A program made the translations under genes and the position numbers. Positions 1 through 16,643 of a DNA stretch of 64,000 nucleotides are shown here, in pieces; position 1 is the first letter of the stretch; each line of letters starts with the position of its first letter. The DNA comes from Bradysia coprophila (taxonomy: Eukaryota > Arthropoda > Insecta > Diptera > Sciaridae), in the NCBI RefSeq assembly GCF_014529535.1, contig NW_023503616.1:2914001-2978000 (forward strand), given 5' to 3'. Below the pieces are notes generated by a model. It did not search any database, was not told the origin of the DNA, and was given only the letters and a program-made list of their open reading frames with translations.

Positions 1-2255
1 TCATTAAGGGACTTCTACAGAGAATTTCACTATGGGCTTCATCTGGGAGTTCACAAAAATATCGTGACAACTTATGATGTGGCATTTGAAACCGCTGGAT
101 TCTATGTTTTCACACAGGAGTATGCTACTCTAGGTATAAAATCTTAATGACCTGTTAAAAGAAATGAGTTAACTGATATTGAATCAGGTGATCTCACTTC
201 AAACGTAATGGACAGCGGTATCGGAGAATTACACACAAAACGAGTAGCCAAACAAATTGCTTCGGCGTTGGATTTCATCCATTCAAAGTAAGAAGAAGAG
301 TGCACTTGTGATTGACAAGAAGTTATTCTATTTTCTTTACAGAGAGTTGGTTCACAGAGACGTAAAGCTAGACAATGTTTTGTGAGTATGCAAAAACGTT
401 GTAAGATATGATCAGAAATCTCATGACTGTTGAACTATAATGATTTGCGTAAGTAGTAAAGGTGATTAACATTTTTATCAATCTGCATTTTCTAGAGTGT
501 TCAGGTCAGACTTTGCCCGTGTCAAATTATGTGATTTCGGAGAGACAAGAAAAGCAAATGCATCAGTACAGCGGAGAAATGAGTGGTTACCCTATAGTCC
601 ACCGGAAGTGCTGATCGTTAACACAGACGAAACTTACAAGTAAGCGGTTCGATGTTAATTAAAACATTTGCATCACAGAAATTTTTACAATTTCAGAACG
701 AATCAAATACACGACATATGGCAATTCGGAATCGTTATATTCGTTTGCTTGACGGGGTGCCTGGTATGATATATTTTCAAGTTTGACCTTTTACGGACGG
801 CTGCATCATCTGTTATCGACAACGACGTCAAAAATTAAATATCTAACTCTAGGTAACGTCTGGATTTGACGACTCTCTCCGAATCTGTTGAAAATACTTA
901 GGTCAAGTAACAAACTCGATAACTGATGATAGGCTGGCCGTCTGTTTAAGATTTACAAATCACTAACACTCTACTTTGACCTGTAGCCGTGGCAGAAAGC
1001 CGCTATCGATGATCCCAGATATAATAGGTAAAGATGATTTCCTTCTCACAAATGAAGATGAATTATATCCATCTCTTCGACTACAGATACTTGGTGTGGC
1101 ATGGATCGTCGATTGTGAATCCAATTAAAAAAACGCCCAAACTATTCAAACTAATATCAGCCAAAGCATGTCGAATGTTTCGTAAATACCTGGAACCGAA
1201 TTCTAGTCGACGTGCTCAAAACTTTGCGGACCTTGCAAAATTTTTAGATGATAAATGGTTATGTAAACGAGCAGAAAAAGACGTAATTGGTATGTGAAGA
1301 TTCATGTTTCATCCATCTTCGATTTGATCAATTTTTTTCGTGCCATCAGCTTCAGAGCCCGATGAACTGTGTGCTTCGATGTACTCGTTTCACAGTAGCA
1401 TAGAAGAAAAGAACAAACTTCTGTCGACCCTAGCAGAACATGGTATAGAGACGACGGTCGACCGATCTGCTAAGAAGCAAAGAATTCGTGACTGGATACA
1501 GTCGTCTGTCATTACTGAAGAAGAAGAGGTTTTTTACTAACACAAAACACTTTAAGGATTGATTAACTTTGAATCGATTTCAGGAAGCCGATTCAGGTAC
1601 TACAACGCCCTCATCAACTCACTCTCGTACACCGATAGCTGGACATGTATCGTCAATCCGTGCTACATCTGAACCGATCAAGAAAATAACCTCAAACATC
1701 AAAGATGCGTCAAAGAAACACATGGATCCCAGAACGGGAAACATTGAGCAGGGTCCCAGTCGTATGGGATTCGACTCGAATGAAAATATGAATAAAGATT
1801 GTAGCCCCGACGATGGTTCGTCCAACAATACTCGCAAAACGACTACTCGCGCAGACAATACCACCAACAACAGCTTTAGAGGTAAAAAGGAGAACACGGA
1901 AAATGGTTCCAACAATGTGTTGTCAAGACGAACACACAATGAACCGTCTGGATCCTCGCAAAATCTAATGTATCAACCGAATAACGACAATTTTCCGGTT
2001 CACCCCGTCATGGATAGTGGGTATGGTTCTGTGGATAAGTTAAAAATGAACAGAAGCGGACAGATACGCTCGCCGGTACTGACACGCCGATTGTCCAACA
2101 AAGTGGTAGCGCATACTGTAAAACAGAATGGAAGTTCGTTCGATTCAGACGATGTTGGGAGTGATGGAAAAGGATCGTCAGGTTTTGTACACATAGTGGG
2201 TGTGTCGTCGCCTATGAAAGACACAGCCTACGATTATGTTCGAATGAAAAAGTGA
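1..2255 (+). CDS. SBK1-like serine/threonine kinase, 5' end outside window
   Basis: Protein kinase of the SBK (SH3-binding kinase) family; the Drosophila relative is meng-po. Exons read in frame at about 1-133, 188-287, 343-381, 496-641, 697-~763, 987-1027, 1087-1289, 1350-1528 and 1584-2255, all with GT-AG introns. Visible kinase features are the catalytic loop HRDVKLDN, the DFG motif in LCDFGET, the activation-segment end SPPEVL, and a conserved D-W-FG helix (DIWQFG). The start and glycine loop lie upstream of the window. After the kinase domain comes a tail of roughly 280 residues, rich in Ser, Asn and Thr and without recognisable domains, mostly in the last exon; the protein ends RMKK. 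AATAAA follows at 2265. The gene converges on Ire1 with about 500 bp between stop codons. Family assignment is firm; one-to-one orthology with meng-po is inferred. Confidence 0.85.
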
Positions 2256-2264
2256 AATTTAAAC

Positions 2265-2270
2265 AATAAA
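2265..2270 (+). terminator. Poly(A) signal of the SBK1-like kinase
   Basis: AATAAA ten bases after the stop codon of the kinase gene. The remaining stretch to the Ire1 stop (2271-2754) holds 3' UTR sequence of both genes and nothing else that I recognise. Confidence 0.6.
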
Positions 2271-2754
2271 ACAGGAATCCGTTGACAGTAAATATATTGT
2301 TTTTAGTACTTATAGGTGGTTGGAGATTTACTTTGTCCCTTGTGTGCCGGCCTTGAGGGTAAAAAAATTAAAGAGAAATGTGGGTTGGTGTTTACAAATA
2401 TATTTTACTAAACATTTCCGGTTAAAATAACTTTTTTTTTCTTAATTGCTAAACACACTAACGCTAACGCTTGAATCGTAATTTTGTTTTTCGTAAATTT
2501 TAGCCCATTCTAATTTAGTGTTGGTTTTTTGTATATAATATCACAGACAGTGTGCAGCATTGCAGTAAATAAACAACGAAATTTTGTACCCCATCAAATC
2601 CCCATAAAGAACACTGGTTCACAAAAATGAAACATCAAACAGCCATAAAACTAACAGAATTTCCTCGCCAAATTCCGCCTGATAGAAACACAAAATAATT
2701 CTAGTGAAATTCATTCCAATTTCTCTTCAAAAGATAATAATACGCGACGGCCTA

Positions 2755-6540
<3,786 letters not shown>

Positions 6541-7368
6541 TGTGATTGTTCGTAAATCTTTTTTTCATAATTAATAGCAATTCCGTAATAATTTCAGCAT
6601 TGAATTGCACCGTATAACAAACAATAATTAATATTTTTCTTCACACCAAAAAAATTGTTTAAGTTTGACACATCGACATTCTATAAATATTTTGACATTT
6701 GATGCATTTGATTCAAGTGCGTGCGGCTACGTACTTTTAAAATTGCGTACATTGCGTACTTGCATTAATTTCAATATCGCTAAGATTTTTGCCAACGACG
6801 GCGCTCATATTTGAATATTAGAGGGAAAAGATATGAAATGATTGACACACTTAAGATTTTAATTATTATCCTTTCAGAAAGACTTATTATCACAAGGAGA
6901 TACTCTACGCAAAGGAATAGTACATTACGTCCTTGTTTTTAGATTTTTATTTTGCCGATAGCGAAGTTTGTAGCCAGAGCCGAAGGCGAGTGTTATAATA
7001 CCTCGTGGCAAAGTAACAATCTCCAAACAATTACGTAAGGTATTTTACTTGCGACGCCTTGCGAAAATGAAAATTATATGATTTTCGCAGGGTGCTGCAA
7101 GTAAACACATTTAATGAATACATAAAAAAGACGACTAAAGTCTCTTTCACCAATTTTCAGTGAGACTCCTTCTTGATAAAGGTTTTTTTTAATGAATTCA
7201 CCCATATAATTATACTCTGTGAATTCACCTTAGTTCCTCGTAGCAAAAAAATTGCATTTACTAACCAAAAATATAATTTTCTTACCGATTTTTGTATCGG
7301 ATCTGACGAAATTTTATCGAGCTTTTATGTCAGCAAGAATAGAAATATGAAAAAAGGATCGGGATAAA
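6541..7368. other. Ire1 upstream region with a short palindrome
   Basis: Upstream of Ire1 I see AT-rich DNA without a supportable gene. An imperfect palindrome lies at 7044-7105: a left arm reading TTTACTTGCGACGCCTTGCG is mirrored by a right arm with a loop of about 10 nt. A GC-richer patch with GCCGAAGGCGAG lies at 6980-6995; similar GCCGAAGGC cores occur inside hairpin elements at 53620 and 60005, so this is probably a decayed hairpin element. Confidence 0.4.
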
Positions 7369-8247
7369 GCCACAAAAACACGGGAAGACTGTGACCGCCG
7401 CTAGTTCTCGAGGTTGAAACAGCTTTCTTTTGTCTTTTTTACCACTTTACGTGATGTGCGGGAAAGGGAAGAGCTATAGCTCTGTTTGTCGTTCTAAATG
7501 ATATTTCTCCGAAGGATGTTTCCTTGAAGTTCAATAAATGTGAAAAGGAGTCTTGTTTTGGTTTTCTGTGTACGGAAATTCGGTTCTTACAATTTGCGCC
7601 CTTGAGATTTTCGTCTCAGGTTAAGCAAAATTGGTATGTACGAAAATGTTGATTGCTTGATTGCTTAAGTTGACTGGTTTGTTGTGCTACGATTCTCGGG
7701 ATTTTTCATAGTAGCTTCCATAAAAGTTGTCCTAATTTCCATCGGCAGATGCCACACATTCAAGTAAACTTCTATTACTCGTACAATTTAAGTTTACTGC
7801 TGTCTTGTGTAAGCGGCTAGCGGAAACAACTGAAGATAGTCAGTTCACTCTGACTTTTGGACCGCCGCTAGTTCTCGAGGTCGAAACAGCCTTCCTTTTC
7901 TGCAGTCACTTAACGTGAGCCGTGTGCAAGGGAAGAGTGTTGAAACTCTGTTTGTTTCTATTTTTATTTTCTTTAATTTTTGAGTTTCATTTTGACAGGC
8001 ATTTCAGCTATGGGATGAAAATGGTAATCGCCAGTTCGCTGTGATTCGCTTCAGGTATACTCTTCATTGAGTATATAGAAGTAAAACGGACGAATTAGGC
8101 TCTTAGTCCAATTGTTGGCTTAGTCCAATCTCAGATAATGAGGTTAAACAAAATTGGTATGTACGATCCAGTATCTTAAGATAATGTATATTGACGCCTA
8201 TGACGAAATGGATACTGGAAATATCAGTCTTCCCGTGTTTTTGTGGC
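7369..8247. mobile_element. Non-autonomous element with perfect 23-bp terminal inverted repeats
   Basis: Bases 7369-7391 begin GCCACAAAAACACGGGAAGA and are repeated perfectly in reverse complement at 8225-8247. Inside, a block of about 100 bp starting CCGCCGCTAGTTCTCGAGG at about 7394 recurs at about 7861, followed in both cases by a shared stretch containing AAATTGGTATGTACGA (7628 and 8150), so the interior is a diverged direct duplication. No coding capacity. I find no clear target-site duplication, so the true ends may lie slightly elsewhere. Superfamily not assigned. Confidence 0.7.
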
Positions 8248-11200
8248 ACGAAACAATTTAACTTTATATCTTGAAATGGTTATCGGTCACCGATTCGGTG
8301 GCATATATTCTGATTTCTGCATCACATTTTTGTGGTAAACAAAATTTATGTATAAATTTAACATAATTCTACATTATATGTCAAGACGACTCGTTTTTCA
8401 TTTCAATTTTAGAAGCAAAACTGATTCTAAAATTAACCTTTTTATTGATTTAAATTTATTTTTATTTTTACAAATTTAATCGAATTCTTTCATTATATTT
8501 TTTCGGTTTGCTAATATCGAACAATATGTGAGAATGATGTGAAAATGATGACGGACGAAAACTGTGCATATCATTTGCATATGGTATAGTACCAACGGTT
8601 TTTTTTCGACGTTGTTAAGAACCTGTCTTCTTGTCGTTGTATCTAACATCATAGTTTTGTATATTGGGGAATTTGAATTTCACAAATTATGTAATTTATT
8701 ATAAGATGTGCATTATCTCTGTCATATGTCGCTTTATATCAAATTTAAATGTAAATTGTTTTAAAATATTGTCGAATAAAAACTCTTAACTCGCAAATAT
8801 TCTTCATTCCATAAAACCAAGAATATTTTAATTATATTGTTAATGTAAAAGATGCTGTCATCTGTGTGGTAGTGATTTATCACTAGTCGCTTCTGGGTCT
8901 ACCTCACAACGAAATCAAAGTTCTCCTAGATAATATGTATAATTTTAGATATATTTTTAGGCAATTCGTATGATTCAATCTAAAATCTATTTTTATACAA
9001 AAAAAACCTGATTTTTTATTATGTCGAAAGCAAAATCTTTACATCGCATGTAAAACATTATTCGCATTAAGTTCTATGGAAAACTATACTGCAATTCATT
9101 CATTCGTATGACCTTTATTGCGATCAGATGATGACGAGGAATAAACTGAGTCCTTCAGTAATTTCAATTTGAACTAAACTTATAAAGTTTCCTTTTCTTA
9201 AACTTTTTGAAATGATAAGCACATCGTCACATTACGATTAAACCTATTACGCTATTTGATGTGTCGATGCAAAATTAAACTAATTTTGCCTCTTCTCATC
9301 TAGCTACTTGATACATATTTCAAAGAGGAACTTTCAATCTAGTACTTCATTCGTTTTAACATACATTTCACTCCCTGGGCATCATCAAACAGGATCGTTC
9401 TTCGAAAACAACAACACACGAATGAACTTTGTCTTCTTACAGAAAACATTCTTGATGTCGTTTGTCTTAATTATTATTTACAAACAGAATACCTACGAAC
9501 GACGTGCATTTCAACAAAAAAGCAATAAACAAATTGACGTCATTTATACATGCTTGTATAGATGGAAAAGTACCCCTCGATTGTTTATGTTTATCCATCG
9601 TACCTTTGATTACTTTACTCCTAAAAATGACTATAGTCATCGGTTATCTTTAATGACGACAAAACCATTATAACTTGTAATATTATCTTAAAGTAGCATC
9701 AGTTATTCTCTTCACAAGAGCTTAATTTATTAGTTGCGAAAGGTTCAAAGTACTAAATAATTTGTGTCTCTCTGAGGTTCATAACTCTCGATGAATTGGA
9801 ACTATATGCATCTCATACCACTCTAGACGTAATAAGGTAACATTAGAGTTGTGGAAACTCTCGTGGAACTGCTGGTATATTGAGAAAATAGATGTTTATC
9901 CTTAATACTACTAGTATGGAGGCCTGAACTGGCCCTATGGGTATTCGGACGATGCGCGAAGGGCCCTGCGATTTTTTGTATGAATGACTGGCAATGAATG
10001 GCTTTTTACAAATTGTATTCGTACAACTCTGTAAGGACTTTTTCGAGCCAATTCTGCTCTGCTAGAATGCATGGTAAATCGACAGGAGTAAAATGCTAGG
10101 CACTAAAACAAGTCCATATAGTTTTGTTACCACAATTAAGTAGAATATTCTATAAATAGCAAAAATCTTAATTTCACTCTCAAGCGAAAATTTATACTTC
10201 GTAATGATTGCCTTTTTGACCATCATCATAAATGATTTTGCATATTTATCAACAACATTTTTTTTTGTTACAGCGAGAAGGTATAAAACAAGTATCATTT
10301 AGTGATTCGCTTGGCACAGATACATTGTTTGCAGATCAGTGAAGATATAATATATTGTAAATGGTTGAGACTCAGCATTGGAAATAAAAATACGCTAAAT
10401 ATACGTTCCAATACTTTAATATATTGCATAGCACGTGTCGGTTGTATTTAACGGATTGTACATATCGCTTTATCACGATGAATTATAAAATTATTGTAAG
10501 TGTGTAATTATAGTGTGTTCGGTGTGTAATTGATATAATATTGATATCTTTGGTATGCAGTGGAAACAGACAGTGATCTTGCTAATAAATTTGTCTGCCT
10601 CGTATTTTGTGCTTTTAATTATTTCATTGAACCAGCTTTGATCATCCTTCACATTAACATTTATATCACCAGTATACGCTTTTCGGTTATACTTTGAGAT
10701 AATTGATGCCGATACGGTCAATTTATGAATTAATGATTGAAAATTTGCAAATTTTGTGTCCAAAGACCTTTTAGATATGTGTGGTGGTGTTCCCTCAGAT
10801 TTTTTTTTTCTTTCATTTATTTAATCGAAGTTTTGTTTTAAAGATATTGGCTACTAACTTGTGAAAGTGCTGGTATGGTGTCACTCTTGTCTAATTAAGT
10901 CTAATGGTTGAACTTTCATTTACTTACAAAAAAACGTAGGAGAAAGTATCAGTTCCAAGTCAAGAATTTAACGATGTGAAGTTTTTATTTAGGTGTAGCG
11001 GACCATAAAAGTTAGAGATTTATGTTTACAAAAAGTGGCGAATATTTGCCTATGCAAGGTCTTTTCCTTTGATTGTAATCTTACAAACCGCAAAGTGTTA
11101 GATAATTTTTCAAGGACGACAGATTTGTTTATTATTTTCCGATTTCTGTTTATTATTGCTTACACATCTAGGCTGTCTGTTTAAATTAATCACAGTACGA

Positions 11201-13170
11201 AAACCATTAATTTGTACATAATTGTAACAAATGCAGATAACGTCAACCCATATCTATCATATAATTACTAGGAATTATTACAATGAAATAGGAAATACTG
11301 CACATGTTGCATTGATAGTCCAATGTCTCGTTTCCTGGTACTGGAACAGTTATAGATAAATCAAAAGTCTGTGAGAACTTCATTATTTTCTCGAACACGG
11401 TACAATTTACGTCATTTCGTATAAATTTTAGCTATTTAAATCTTTCTAAAAGTCTTCTTTCGGTTTTTCCATCTATATCTATCCGCTCCAAGGCAAACGA
11501 CGCATGAATACAATTTTATTTAATTTGATTTAATTGATTCATTCACCCGCACTCACTGTTCACATAATTTACACTTAATAATTCAATCCATTAGCAACAC
11601 TGTTGAACGATTACAAGAATTATTGTAGTTTATTTTTTGTCAGAATTGCAGATTTTTCATTGATTAACTGTTTTAATTGCAGGTGCAAAAGATGCAATTT
11701 CGCATTCATTTAATCTACAGGCAATTACTACTGAAAAAACATCTACGGGAGTAATTATTCCATGTCGCTGTTATGTATACCTGAATTGTAGTTAGAAATC
11801 TTTTCCAGAGACTGTCAAAGATTAAAGGTAAATGAACCGGGATGGCAATTAATTGAATCAAGACTAACGTTATGCTCTTTATATCAACAGGACCACAACC
11901 AAAGAATCATTTTGGATGGACAATTGGATTCATTTCGAAGTGTTTTTATATCTAAATTATTTATTTATTTATTGAATTAAAGAAGAGAATTTTGTTATCT
12001 CAATATAAATATGCTTGAGGCTTGTTTCAACTGTTAAGAATATGTTGTGGATTTTCGGTGTTTAGATGTTGCCGTCGTAAAAACAGGTTGAATGAATGAT
12101 TGTGATAAAGTTTGTTAAAATTCAAGGTTTTTGCTATATTTAATTTATGCGCTTATGAATGAAATCGTTTTTATAATACAAAATACGTTCGAGATCGGCC
12201 CAAAATAACCGCCGTGCGATGAAGATAAATTACATTTTGTTGTGGTTTATCTTTCACATTAATAAGAAGAAGAAAAAATTGAACACTAAAATTGTTAATT
12301 TAATACCAATCGTATGATGATGATACACAAAAATCGCGTTTTCGTTTGATTCACACACTGTGTCTGCGTGAAGTTGTTAGCCTTGCGATTTTTTGAATTT
12401 TTATTGTGAAGATTTGAACCTAAAGAGATGTCCATAGAGCGGTTTAAAACATAACAAAACAGTTGGAAATCGCTATTTTGTTGTGTCGGAAATGGAAAAT
12501 TGTTTATTTATATAACGACAATTGCATCGATGTTGTGTATAATTAAGGACACAAATTCCGACATCATGCTGAATATCCGGTGTTTAGAGGAATGTCATCT
12601 GCTATCGAGATCGACAACAAGACTAAGATACAAGCTGAGGCTGATTCGCACTTGGTGAAATAAATGATAAAAATGTTGAAGTGATAGATTGTGGATCAAA
12701 CATTAGAGGATGCCAAGAAAGACGCGCACCACGAAGGGAGTGATCTGACAAATCGTTACTCGTGAAGCTATAGGTTTGGAAAGACACAGACAAGTAGGGA
12801 ACAGTCTAAAATTCTAAAAATTGAGTAGACGTCCCTCAGATCTATCTCCAGGACATACTCAAATGAAGTAATAGAATTTCGTTGCAATAGCTGGCCGTTT
12901 CTAGAAGGTTAATTTTAAGTCTGATGGCGACTACTTATAAAGATGGCTGATACTAAAACGTAGTAGTGTGCGTTGTAGTAACATTTTTATTCGTACAAGT
13001 CCTTTTGACATTGAACATTGATTTATAACGAAAATTTCAGTGTTACAAAAAAGGAACGTAAGACACCTTGGATAATAATGATTCTTTAAACAATATAATA
13101 TTCAACAAGTGAATTTTCTTCAACGAAACTCAATTTCTTCACTTTTCTTTCTTATCTGTTGACTTCACAA
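8248..13170. other. Long AT-rich intergenic region
   Basis: Nearly 5 kb without a gene I can support. Open frames here are short, start at non-ATG codons or lack family resemblance. A minus-strand open stretch at about 10491-10800 looks slightly protein-like but has no clear start, splice acceptor or known domain. A block at 9919-10055 belongs to a dispersed repeat shared with 21275-21400, and 9334-9372 carries a copy of another short dispersed motif. Regulatory or non-coding RNA content cannot be judged from sequence. Confidence 0.4.
9919..10055. repeat. Dispersed repeat, copy 1
   Basis: Shares an ordered set of blocks with 21275-21400: CCCTATGGG, a GCGCGAAGGGCC or CCCGAAGGGCC block, ATTTTTGTATG, a GGCTTTTT or GGCCTTTT block, and finally CTTTTTCGAGCCA. 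The two copies are about 70 percent alike by eye. No coding capacity and no clear termini, so this is an old non-autonomous element or fragment. Confidence 0.5.
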
Positions 13171-14573
13171 TTATTTTTTCTTTCGGAAAAAATTGGTGAT
13201 TGTTGTTTGTTTCGCCTCTTTTCCGTCACAAGAAAGTAGGCTCTTTCTGTACAGTTGGTCCAATTGATTAGAGTCTTCTGGAGACCAATTACTATCCTTA
13301 GCGAATTTAAGCAACGGCTTAAAAATGCGGATAACCTTGTGTTCCTTGTAATCCCGCAAGTTCATGGATTTAACACCAGTCTTAGTTGGTACCAGAATTG
13401 TTTGCGAATTCCGACGGCGCTTTTGTGACGGTTCTGAATCATCGAACTCTTCTTCCGACGAATACTCCGTCTGAAAGTGTAAAGCATTGTATAATAGGCA
13501 AATCATTGCTGAACTGGAAACAGTAGTCATTTACATACTTTGACGTCTGTTGATCGATGTTCAATGCTTGATATTTTCCTTTTCAAAGAACGTTTGACCG
13601 ATGATAACGAATCGACCAATTCTTCGGATGACGAGCACTCATCTGGCTGAAAGTGTGAAGAATGTTCAAATAGAATGCTCAAGTCGATATTTAATCAGTT
13701 CTTTACATCGCCTGATCGTTTCTGGATAATTAGTGTTGGACTCTCTGTCCGTTCATCAATTTTCGAGGCTTCCATTTGGCGATCATCTTTGTTCGGCGAC
13801 ACCGGTTCCATGAGCTCTTCCGACAAAGAGTTAAAGATTTCCTGAAAGCATTAGAAAATCAAAACGATTCCAAGAACTAAGTGTGATCATTAATCATTCA
13901 CATTGGTTGCTGCCGGCCGTTTTCCATTATTTATGATTTCTGCCAATTCATCAACGGTTGAAACTTCATCAACGAAATCCTGTAGAAATAAAAAAAACGG
14001 TTTTAAGTAGGGACAACCGTTGCCTTTTCTACGTTACTTTAGTCGTCTACATGGTTCATATTAGTCACGGAATTATCGTTATATTACCTGCGACTGCATT
14101 GTTTCAGCCTCTGTTTCGAAATCCATTTCCAGCTTCACTTCATCAACCGGTTCCGTTCGTACATCTTCAATTAATCCCTGGCTCTGATCGATTGACATGC
14201 CATGGTATCTGAGTTTAAAACTTTTTACCCAGTTCTGAGAAGCAGTGAAAGCACTCACATTGGAAAACCTTGGTCTTTCGCCGATAATGTCCACGATCTG
14301 TCTGGCTTTTTCTGACAAAGCTTTGTTCGTCACATCTCTATGATCGGCAAGCCAACAGAACAAGATGTTTTCCATGCGGGGATAATATCCACCCATCAAT
14401 GGGAAGTCTTTTGATATGTTGAAGTAATGACCAACTTCCACGATAAGTTGGTGATTCGCATCAATTCTGTTGATCTCTTCTTCTGTTGTTTGGTGCAGTT
14501 CGGCAAGGAACTCTGGCGTCATTCCTCGCGCTAATTCAGAAACAATCAACACCTTGTTGGTGAACGTAGTCAT
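13171..14573 (-). CDS. CENP-B/pogo-type HTH protein with C-terminal PCNA-binding motif
   Basis: Five exons join in frame: 14088-14573, 13902-13979, 13707-13841, 13539-13643, 13171-13470, giving 367 residues. The first exon holds an N-terminal segment (KVLIVSELARGMTPEFLAEL) followed at about residues 65-125 by a CENP-B/Tc5-type helix-turn-helix: YYPRMENILFCWL, then ALSEKARQI, then FTASQNWVKSFKLRYHGM. This is the DNA-binding module of pogo/Tigger transposases and CENP-B. No DDE catalytic domain follows; instead there is an acidic, Ser-rich linker and a basic patch. The protein ends KQTTITNFFRKKK, a match to the PCNA-interacting (PIP) box Q-x-x-I-x-x-F-F with a basic tail. pogo transposase is known to bind PCNA. 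Introns and the missing catalytic domain point to a host gene derived from a transposase. The start is the first in-frame ATG, at 14573. Function is inferred, not shown. Confidence 0.82.
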
Positions 14574-15401
14574 TTTGATACTTTTTACAAACAAAATATG
14601 GGTATTTAACACTAAATCATGTAAATTACATTAATTCGCAGTCTTAGAATCCGTAAATAAGCACTGCCATTTTATGTTACTACTTTATTTGGCGGCGGCC
14701 AGCGGTTTTTATTGTTTAGAATCTAATCGATCTAATCCATCTAATCTGATAATGAAATGTAACTGAAGTTGGTAAGTGTTCCGGGTGTTCCGCTACGTCC
14801 GCTACCTCCGCTACGCAAACGCGCAAAATTTTTGAAAATGTGATTTTACTACAGACACCCACAAATCCGTGAAAATTTTCTGATAAAACTTAGTTTGTAA
14901 TAAGAACAATGAATCAGGAATGGTTCAATCCACAATATAGCCGAGACCATAGCTAAACATTCCAAACTTTGGGTTACGTTTTTCAATTGAATGCAATCGG
15001 TAAGTAATGTGGACAACAACAATATGGACTTTGTCGGTTTACGAATTCTTAAATAAACATTTCATCAAAAACATCTTTTTGCGTAAATTGAAAGTCAATA
15101 AGGTAGGAATATGTGAATTAGATGAGTGAATCATTAGAAAAAGAATGAACGCGAGACTCGCGTAACGTTTGACGATTGATTTTATTTATCTTATTCGTGT
15201 ATTGTGTATACGCAGAGTTCGACATAACGGCCACCGCAATAATAGTTATTTGGCTATTCAAAGACGCCATGGTCGGACATATCGCTCAAGTCGAGAGCCT
15301 CAACTGATGTGGCAGTAATTTTTGTAAGGCGTCTATTTTCTTTAAATTTTTGAAGGTCTTTATCTGGTCAATCATGAACTTTGAAAAAATTTGTACAATG
15401 G
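14574..15401. other. Intergenic region upstream of the HTH/PIP gene
   Basis: No gene seen. A run of GTTCCG(G/C)GT- and CCGCTACGTCCGCTAC-like short repeats lies at about 14780-14820, close to the start of the HTH/PIP gene. The first seven bases of a target-site duplication (ACAATGG, 15395-15401) close the stretch. Confidence 0.35.
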
Positions 15402-15648
15402 CAATACTCTCCCTAGCATCCAAACTCTCTCAAAAAATCGATATAGGGGGGAAAATAAGTTTGAGAAACGCTGATTTTTAATATGGCTTAAAAACAACAA
15501 CAACAACACGAGCGAACAAAGTAGCAGTGATTCATAAACGTAGTTACCACCTTAATAATTGTTGTTTGGTTGGCGAACAAAGTAGCAGTGATTCATAAAC
15601 GTAGTTACCACCTTAATAATTGTAGTTTGGTTGCTAGGGAGAGTATTG
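15402..15648. mobile_element. MITE, family A (CAATACTCTC ends), 7-bp target duplication
   Basis: The ends are CAATACTCTCCCTAGCATCC and its near-perfect reverse complement (24-bp inverted repeats, one mismatch). The 7-bp flank ACAATGG is duplicated on both sides (15395-15401 and 15649-15655), which fixes the boundaries. Inside, a 61-bp unit beginning GCGAACAAAGTAGCAGTGAT is tandemly duplicated (15512 and 15573). No coding capacity. A second, longer member of this family lies at 45202-45583. Confidence 0.85.
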
Positions 15649-15768
15649 ACAATGGTTATGAAATCTGGGCATCGAGACCTACAAGCAAATACCAAATAAC
15701 ATTAAGAAAAAATACGTCTGATATCTATACTGTATAGGCTCTTCTTCAAAAGAATCCTTCTACATTAG

Positions 15769-15898
15769 CACGGCAGAGTAAAATATACCAGGCAGGAGCG
15801 CTTGATTTGACTTGGGACCTGAATTATAGCAGCCTTTTATATTTTACGAATAAAATTAATTCGATTTATGCCGCTCCTGCCTGGTTTACTCTGCCGTG
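15769..15898. mobile_element. MITE, family B (CACGGCAGAGT ends), short copy
   Basis: A 130-bp element with inverted ends CACGGCAGAGTAAA and a subterminal CCAGGCAGGAGCG mirrored on the other side. The flanks ACATTAG and ACATAAG are a 7-bp target duplication with one change. Same family as 16644-16847. Confidence 0.85.
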
Positions 15899-15960
15899 AC
15901 ATAAGACAATAGCCAACGCACTTCACGAGGCACGAGAACAGAATTTAAATAAGAGGCAAA

Positions 15961-16184
15961 GTTCTTGAAAAACAGGTTAAGACAACCACGAAGGCGGTTG
16001 ACACCAAATTTTATAAACAGACAAACTGTGAGAAATCAACTTGAAGAAAATATTTTTCTCGAAAATTCAGAATTTTGTTTTTGTTAAGTTCCATTTTACA
16101 TATAAACATCGCAGCCGTTGACGCAATTGTGTGTCACCGCACTCGTGATCAACTCAGAGTTGTCTTAACCTGTTCTTTCAGAAC
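15961..16184. mobile_element. MITE with GTTCTTGAAAAACAGG ends
   Basis: A left end GTTCTTGAAAAACAGGTTAA (to GACAAC) is matched in reverse complement at 16159-16184 with about two mismatches, giving inverted repeats of about 26 bp around a 224-bp element. No open frame and no clear target duplication. A separate fused palindrome, AATACTCTCTGAGAGTATT at 16259-16278, looks like two joined ends of family A. Confidence 0.65.
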
Positions 16185-16643
16185 CTTGGCCTACACGGCC
16201 TACACGACGCAGTAGTCCAAAATTCTCATATGAATTCAGTTTTTTATGTTGGCATAGGCAATACTCTCTGAGAGTATTGGTATAGGCCACTGCGTTACAA
16301 ACGTTCCATACAAAATAAGAGGCCAAATGACCGTTAAAAAAATCTGTCTTGTGCCTGTTATTGGAGTGCCTTGTACATACTAGCCAGAGATTCTTGTCCT
16401 TGTTGTTGATAACACAAAATTAGCCATTTCTGTTCGTGTCATCAATCGGTATACTTTGAACTACGATTATTTAATCAATAATTTCGTAGAAAATCACTTT
16501 TTTTAAATGCTTCAAAACAGAGGCGCCGACCACGGTCTTGCCGCGAGGCTCGGGCAACACTATGACCAAATTAGTCGAGGCTGAGCAACACTATGACTCG
16601 ACGACACAATAAATATCATTTTTACATCAAAAATGATTTAAAC

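Noticed and set aside
1619-2224. Minus-strand frames within the kinase tail
   Set aside because: Shadows of the last coding exon of the SBK1-like gene on the other strand.
9308-9673. 121-codon open frame on the plus strand
   Set aside because: Starts at a non-ATG codon, composition like AT-rich non-coding DNA, resembles no family, and no splice-linked neighbours.
10491-10800. Minus-strand protein-like stretch (FANFQSLIHKLTVSASII)
   Set aside because: No in-frame ATG, no convincing splice acceptor, no domain; left unannotated though it could be part of a diverged gene.
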